Source: Alkanindiges sp. (GTDB lineage Bacteria; Pseudomonadota; Gammaproteobacteria; Pseudomonadales; Moraxellaceae). Taken from it: DNA of 6,896 nt. Below the pieces are notes generated by a model. That model was not told the origin of the DNA, ran no database searches, and saw nothing but the letters and a program-made list of their open reading frames with translations. The translations under genes and the position numbers were made by a program. Of the stretch, positions 4,752 through 6,896 are shown one piece after another (position 1 is the first letter of the stretch; each line of letters starts with the position of its first letter). Location of the stretch: positions 1 to 6,896 of the forward strand of contig JASLIR010000311.1 of the NCBI GenBank assembly GCA_030152125.1, given 5' to 3'.

Positions 4752-6896
4752 ATGTCCACCGCGTACACCCATATCGACAAACCGAAAGCACTGTTTGATT
4801 ACGATAAACACTGGGCCTCCTGCTTTGAACCCGCGCCTTATCTGCCAATGTCGCGCGAGGAAATGGATGCACTGGGCTGGGATGCCTGTGACTTTATTCT
4901 GGTGTGCGGGGATGCCTATGTGGATCATCCTTCCTTTTGCTCCGGCATTATTGGCCGGGTACTGGAAGCACAGGGTTTCCGTGTGGGCATTATTGCCCAG
5001 CCGGACTGGACATCTGCCGAAGCATTCAAGGCGCTGGGTAAGCCGGTATATGCCTATGGCGTGACTGCGGGCAACATGGATTCCATGATTAACCGTTATA
5101 CGGCTGACCGTAAAATCCGCTCGGATGATGCTTATTCTCCCAATAACGTACCCAACAAGCGCCCTGACCGTGCGGCTATTGTGTATTCGCAGCGCTGCCG
5201 TGAAGCCTACCCGGATGTGCCGGTGCTGCTGGGTGGGATTGAAGGCAGCCTGCGCCGGATTGCGCATTATGATTACTGGTCGGACAAAGTACGCCGTTCC
5301 ATTTTAATGGATGCCAAAGCCGACTTACTGATGTATGGCAATGGCGAGCGCTCCATTATTGAAGTACTGCACCGCCTTGCTAAAGGTGAGAAGGTTCAGG
5401 ATATTACCGATGTACGTGGTACAGCGTTTATCCTGAATAAAAACAGCAAGATTGCCAAAAAAGATTTTATTGAAATTGCCAGTAACGATGTAGACAGCAT
5501 TGGCCGGGTTGATGCCATTATCAATCCTTATGTGATGACTGAAGACATTGCCGGCTGTGAAATTGAACAGGGCAAGGATTCAGTATCGCAATATCAGGGC
5601 TTTGCCAAGGAAGCAGTGGCTAATCCGATTATTCGTGAAGGCGACAAGCTGGATACGGACACCCAGATTGTGCAGCTAAAACCAGCCAGTAAAGCCATTA
5701 AGCATAAATTGCCGCCGCGCGAGATATCGGTGATTCGCCTGCCGGATTTTGAGCAGGTAAAGGATGACCCGGTGCTGTATGCGCACGCCAACCGTATTTT
5801 GCATCTGGAAACCAATCCGGGCAATGCGCGGGCACTGGTACAGCGCCATGCGGACCGTGATGTGTGGATTAACCCGCCACCGATTCCGTTAGCCACCGAA
5901 GAAATGGATTTTGTGTTTGACCTGCCGTATGCCCGTTTGCCGCATCCATCCTATGGTGATGCGCGTATTCCAGCGTTTGACATGATCAAGTTTTCAGTCA
6001 ACATCATGCGTGGCTGTTTTGGTGGCTGTACCTTCTGCTCCATTACCGAGCATGAAGGCCGCATTATCCAGAACCGTTCCGAAGAGTCGATTTTACGTGA
6101 AGTAGAAAAAATCCGTGATACCGCACCACAGTTTACCGGCATTATTTCCGACCTGGGTGGGCCAACCGCCAACATGTACCGCCTGGCCTGTAAAGACCCG
6201 GAAATTGAAAAGAACTGCCGCAAGCCATCCTGTGTATACCCGGGTGTGTGTGACAACCTGAATACCGACCACAGCCATTTAACCCAGCTATACCGCAAGG
6301 CGCGTGCCATTAAGGGGATTAAGAAAATCCTGATTGGTTCCGGCCTGCGTTATGACCTGGCGGTGTTAAACCCGGAATATGTGCGTGAACTGGTCACCCA
6401 TCATGTGGGCGGCTACTTAAAGATTGCGCCGGAACATACCGAAGAAAATGCACTGTCCAAAATGATGAAGCCGGGCATAGGTACCTATGACCGCTTTAAG
6501 CAGATGTTTGACCGTTTTAGCAAGGAAGCGGGTAAAGAACAGTACCTGATTCCCTACTTTATTGCGGCGCATCCGGGTACAACCGATGCAGACATGATGA
6601 ACCTGGCTATCTGGCTGAAAAAGAATGGTTTCCGGGCTGATCAGGTGCAAACCTTCTATCCATCCCCAATGGCAACCGCCACCACCATGTACCACACCCT
6701 GAAGAACCCGCTACGCAAGGTGTCGCGCCACAGTGAAACCGTGGACATTGTAAAAGGGGAGAAGCGCCGCCGCCTGCATAAGGCTTTCCTACGTTACCAT
6801 GACCCGAACAACTGGCCATTGCTACGTGAAGCCTTAAAGAGCATGGGCCGCGCCGACTTGATTGGTAATGGCAAGCAGCATCTGATTCCAACCTAC
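4752..6896 (+). CDS. ygiQ: YgiQ family radical SAM protein (3' end outside window)
   Basis: The frame is open from the ATG at 4752 to the window end: 715 residues without a stop. The E. coli protein has about 739, so probably 20-50 residues are missing. An N-terminal YgiQ domain begins around 20-60 ([16 protein letters not shown], then [10 protein letters not shown]) and continues through [18 protein letters not shown] (103-120) and [20 protein letters not shown] (159-178). The radical SAM core follows: [10 protein letters not shown] supplies the CX3CX2C iron-sulfur ligands C422, C426 and C429, then [22 protein letters not shown] (466-476), and [12 protein letters not shown] (553-564). Four more cysteines (480, 489, 494, 500) lie in the core. 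The residue 230-320 stretch is less like E. coli. It should generate a 5'-deoxyadenosyl radical, but its substrate is not established to my knowledge. The ribosome site is weak (GAG about 13 bases upstream); start chosen by alignment to the remembered family N-terminus. Confidence 0.95.
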   Translation, partial: MSTAYTHIDKPKALFDYDKHWASCFEPAPYLPMSREEMDALGWDACDFILVCGDAYVDHPSFCSGIIGRVLEAQGFRVGIIAQPDWTSAEAFKALGKPVYAYGVTAGNMDSMINRYTADRKIRSDDAYSPNNVPNKRPDRAAIVYSQRCREAYPDVPVLLGGIEGSLRRIAHYDYWSDKVRRSILMDAKADLLMYGNGERSIIEVLHRLAKGEKVQDITDVRGTAFILNKNSKIAKKDFIEIASNDVDSIGRVDAIINPYVMTEDIAGCEIEQGKDSVSQYQGFAKEAVANPIIREGDKLDTDTQIVQLKPASKAIKHKLPPREISVIRLPDFEQVKDDPVLYAHANRILHLETNPGNARALVQRHADRDVWINPPPIPLATEEMDFVFDLPYARLPHPSYGDARIPAFDMIKFSVNIMRGCFGGCTFCSITEHEGRIIQNRSEESILREVEKIRDTAPQFTGIISDLGGPTANMYRLACKDPEIEKNCRKPSCVYPGVCDNLNTDHSHLTQLYRKARAIKGIKKILIGSGLRYDLAVLNPEYVRELVTHHVGGYLKIAPEHTEENALSKMMKPGIGTYDRFKQMFDRFSKEAGKEQYLIPYFIAAHPGTTDADMMNLAIWLKKNGFRADQVQTFYPSPMATATTMYHTLKNPLRKVSRHSETVDIVKGEKRRRLHKAFLRYHDPNNWPLLREALKSMGRADLIGNGKQHLIPTY

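Noticed and set aside
4707..5267. Long minus-strand reading frame of 186 codons opposite the YgiQ-family gene
   Set aside because: It lies wholly opposite a strongly conserved coding region, has no family signature, and is best explained as a by-product of the codon bias of the real gene. The same applies to the frames at 5951-6310 and 6417-6891.

Overview
The window looks like an ordinary chromosomal stretch from a Gram-negative proteobacterium, most likely beta- or gammaproteobacterial. The reasons are an N-terminal lipoprotein signal with an acidic tether, an MdtD-like drug/proton antiporter, a YbaK-type deacylase and a YgiQ-type radical SAM protein, all close in sequence to the enterobacterial families as I remember them. 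Hand counts on samples give about 50% G+C for the well-conserved genes. The genus cannot be fixed from the sequence alone.

Layout from left to right: (1) bases 1-410, minus strand, the N-terminal 136 residues of an MFS exporter of the DHA2/MdtD type, cut by the left edge. (2) A 290-base divergent intergenic region with a small palindrome, an imperfect direct repeat and a possible promoter. (3) Bases 701-2530, plus strand, a 609-residue lipoprotein of the choice-of-anchor I (beta-propeller) family, followed by a textbook Rho-independent terminator. (4) Bases 2684-3223, plus strand, an unrecognised 179-residue protein with its own candidate promoter. Its G+C is low and it uses AGA/AGG arginine codons, which are absent from the neighbours checked. 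(5) Bases 3331-3801, plus strand, YbaK-family Cys-tRNA(Pro) deacylase. (6) Bases 3841-4485, minus strand and convergent with ybaK, a LOG-family nucleotide phosphoribohydrolase. (7) A 266-base divergent intergenic region with an A+T-rich stretch, an extended -10 promoter and a palindrome. (8) Bases 4752-6896, plus strand, the first 715 residues of a YgiQ-family radical SAM protein, open at the right edge.

The genes do not form one operon or pathway. The orientations alternate and most units appear to be transcribed alone: an exporter, a surface/periplasmic lipoprotein, an aminoacyl-tRNA editing enzyme, a nucleotide salvage enzyme and a radical SAM protein of unknown reaction. I found no CRISPR array, insertion sequence, RNA gene or recognisable defence or mobile system. 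The items most worth following are the compositionally foreign orphan at 2684-3223 and the second cysteine cluster of the YgiQ protein.
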